Under the pieces are notes generated by a model. That model did not search any database and was not told where the DNA came from. It saw only the letters and a list, made by a program, of their open reading frames with translations. From Pseudomonadota bacterium (GTDB taxonomy: Bacteria; Pseudomonadota; Gammaproteobacteria; Xanthomonadales; Rhodanobacteraceae), in NCBI GenBank assembly GCA_021783385.1, contig JAJXTX010000133.1, forward strand, positions 1-7,025: a stretch of 7,025 bases of DNA, in the 5' to 3' direction. Made by a program: the position numbers and the translations under genes. This document shows, in pieces, positions 5,934 to 7,025 of this stretch (position 1 is the stretch's first letter; the number at the start of each line of letters is the position of its first letter).

Positions 5934-6302
5934 CTAATTGAAGGTCTGTGTCACAAGTTCGGCGGCGCGGGCCGCGGTGCCTGCCCTCGTGACGTAGCCG
6001 CTGAAATAGGCCAGCAGGCGATCGTTCGTTGGCGCGCCATCGAGCGCCGTCACAGTCACCTTGTAGGTCTCTGCGGAACCCGCCGGGGCCGCGGCAGCAC
6101 CGCAGGCGAACTCCCGCGATGCCGATGCGGCGTGGGTAGAGATCGATTGTGCGGATTCGGCGGAGATACCGGCAGCCGCGCAGGTAGGTGCAACGACGGC
6201 GCCCGAAAACGCGATCCGTCCGCTCGCAGCCCTCGCGCTCGAGGTACCCAAGATCATGGCAAATGCGCAACCTGCCAAGACGGTGCAAAACTGACCTGTC
6301 AT
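5934..6302 (-). CDS. Short secreted fimbrial-like (pilin-domain) protein, truncated fold
   Basis: A 122-residue exported protein on the strand opposite the operon. Residues 1-25 form a signal peptide (cleavage after SARA), leaving ASGRIAFSGAVVAPTC. That closely parallels the mature start of the major pilin (DGTITFTGKVVANTC), suggesting a pilin donor strand and first cysteine. C41 and C67 would be the disulfide, but they are 26 residues apart against 42 in the major pilin, and only 55 residues follow the second cysteine against 100. The end still resembles a pilin: RLLAYFSGYV matches the late YKAQYYATG strand, and the protein stops with LVTQTFN, a penultimate aromatic. Several central strands therefore seem to be missing. 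AGGAG lies 6 nt before the ATG. Possible roles are minor subunit, adaptor or assembly terminator, or a decayed pilin with an intact frame. Role uncertain; fimbrial relation moderately sure. Confidence 0.7.
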   Translation of the reverse strand: MTGQFCTVLAGCAFAMILGTSSARAASGRIAFSGAVVAPTCAAAGISAESAQSISTHAASASREFACGAAAAPAGSAETYKVTVTALDGAPTNDRLLAYFSGYVTRAGTAARAAELVTQTFN

Positions 6303-6401
6303 GCCGTTCTCCTTGCAGCGCCCGCGAAATCATCGGGTGCTTAAAGGTGCCTTCGGCCGGTACATACCGACCTTTACAGGTTCTGCTTGCGCAGGTTATG
6401 C

Positions 6402-6423
6402 AATTGTGACTGCGCTCACACTT
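6402..6423. promoter_or_regulatory. CRP/Clp-type binding site upstream of the pilin-like gene
   Basis: The core TGTGA-CTGCGC-TCACA (6405-6420) is a perfect match to the CRP half-sites with the required 6-bp spacer, and the flanks (AAT on the left, CTT on the right) are near consensus. Xanthomonadales Clp recognises the same sequence. The centre (6412.5) is about 110 bp upstream of the ATG at 6302. On the minus strand a possible -10 TGTAAA (6378-6373) would place the start near 6366, with the site centred near -46, close to class II activator geometry. The -10 assignment is weak; the site itself is strong. Confidence 0.6.
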
Positions 6424-6435
6424 CAGTGTGCGCAG
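6410..6435. repeat. Bulged inverted repeat overlapping the CRP/Clp-type site
   Basis: CTGCGC-(TC)-ACACT and AGTGT-GCGCAG form 11-bp complementary arms with a 2-nt bulge on one side and a 2-nt centre. In RNA this would fold into a hairpin with a slightly larger loop. It shares half its length with the CRP/Clp-type site and lies about 150 bp past the ferredoxin-NADP reductase stop. It could be a distant terminator-like structure for that gene or a secondary regulatory symmetry. No U-tract is seen. Confidence 0.3.
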
Positions 6436-6582
6436 AGGCTGCGGCAGGGTCCGGTTAAGGCTCGGACGAACGAACGAGCAGCGTCGACAAGCGTGAATGC
6501 GCAACGGAGTTTTGCTGACGCGCCATGCGTGGCAGGTCATCCCTGCCTGATACCAGTATCGGCGCGTGACCGCCAAACTTTA

Positions 6583-7025
6583 TCAGCGTGACGAGATGTA
6601 CTTCTCGCGGCGGATCTGCGCCACCGGCAGGCCGTGGCTCTTGAGCGCCTCGAAGGCGGCATCGACCATGTTCGGGTTGCCGCACAGGTAGGCGATGTCG
6701 CGCTCAGGGTGTGGTCCCAGTTCGGCCAGCACGTGCTGCACGTGGCCGCTGCGGTCGGTCGGGCGCGGCACGGCGCGCGGCTGGCGGCTGAGGCAGCCGT
6801 GAAAGAGGAAGTTCGGGTGGCGCCGGGCGAACGCCTCGAACTCCGCGTCGTACAGCAACTCGGCCTCGCTGCGCGCGCCATACAGCAGCACCACCTGGCG
6901 CTCGCCTTGCGCCAGCAGCTTTTCGATCTGCGGCAGCATGGCGCGGTACGGGGTGACGCCGGTGCCGGTGGCCAGCAGCAGGTAGCGCGGATGGGTGTCG
7001 GTCGGCTGCAGGCAGAAGCGCCCGT
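6583..7025 (-). CDS. fpr: Ferredoxin-NADP reductase, C-terminal NADP-binding part (runs off the right edge)
   Basis: The minus-strand frame is open from the window edge to a TGA at 6583-6585, giving 147 residues of the C-terminal half; the FAD-binding domain and start lie outside. The enzyme transfers electrons between NADPH and ferredoxin or flavodoxin in the cytoplasm. The nucleotide-binding motif LLATGTGVTPYRAM is at fragment residues about 16-29, followed by VVLLYGARSEAELLY, the typical strand and loop around the pyrophosphate, and by YLCGNPNMVD, the C-G-x-P motif beside the nicotinamide. The protein ends RREKYISSR. Family membership (FNR superfamily, bacterial Fpr-like) is clear; a related reductase of the same fold cannot be fully excluded without the N-terminal half. 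It appears unrelated to fimbriae and marks the right boundary of the locus. Confidence 0.88.
   Translation of the reverse strand, partial: GRFCLQPTDTHPRYLLLATGTGVTPYRAMLPQIEKLLAQGERQVVLLYGARSEAELLYDAEFEAFARRHPNFLFHGCLSRQPRAVPRPTDRSGHVQHVLAELGPHPERDIAYLCGNPNMVDAAFEALKSHGLPVAQIRREKYISSR

Noticed and set aside
6267..6278. Lipobox-like LAGC (residues 9-12) in the mini-pilin leader
   Set aside because: Only 11 residues precede the cysteine, with no basic n-region, and the hydrophobic core continues past it to a good SARA signal peptidase I site.
5872..6576. 234-residue minus-strand frame overlapping the mini-pilin gene in another phase
   Set aside because: Arg/Cys-rich composition and no signal peptide; the shorter frame at 5934-6302 has a good ribosome site, signal peptide and pilin features.
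1..7025. CRISPR array, tRNA or rRNA gene, insertion sequence
   Set aside because: I saw no regularly spaced repeats, cloverleaf sequences, transposase motifs or terminal inverted repeats.

Overview
The window carries one complete chaperone-usher fimbrial operon on the + strand, flanked by parts of two unrelated minus-strand genes. High GC content, strong G/C preference at third codon positions, a perfect CRP/Clp-type site and a bacterial ferredoxin-NADP reductase next door suggest a gammaproteobacterium. My best guess is Xanthomonadales (Rhodanobacter/Dyella/Luteibacter type), from general resemblance only, since no rRNA or other marker is present.

Layout. Positions 1-194 (-) hold the N-terminal part of a small membrane protein. 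Its upstream region has two 18-bp palindromes of the form TGTCAAG-N4-CTTKACA, one overlapping the likely -35 box. Positions about 280-618 are a long control region for the fimbrial operon, with a near-perfect sigma-54 promoter (TTGGCAC-N5-TTGCTT, 495-512) and, about 120 bp upstream of it, a 22-bp inverted repeat placed where an enhancer-binding activator would bind. The operon follows: major pilin (619-1173), a strong intercistronic hairpin (1186-1221), periplasmic chaperone (1268-2011), outer-membrane usher (2008-4782) and a two-domain tip adhesin (4779-5891). The last three genes are joined by ATGA stop/start overlaps. A convergent minus-strand gene (5934-6302) encodes a very short secreted pilin-like protein, with its own upstream CRP/Clp-type site at 6402-6423. 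From 6583 to the right edge (-) is the C-terminal part of a ferredoxin-NADP reductase.

How it works together. The pilin, adhesin and probably the orphan mini-pilin are exported by Sec signal peptides. The chaperone caps them in the periplasm by donor-strand complementation, and the usher polymerises them through the outer membrane, adhesin first. The hairpin after the pilin gene and the coupled downstream genes are a plausible way to make far more pilin than assembly machinery. The operon has only one shaft pilin and one adhesin, with no FimF/FimG-like adaptors, so the orphan pilin is the only local candidate for an adaptor or terminator.

The operon is a recognisable family. The less ordinary parts are its apparent sigma-54 control, the truncated orphan pilin with a separate CRP/Clp-type site, and the adhesin's unrecognised N-terminal receptor domain.
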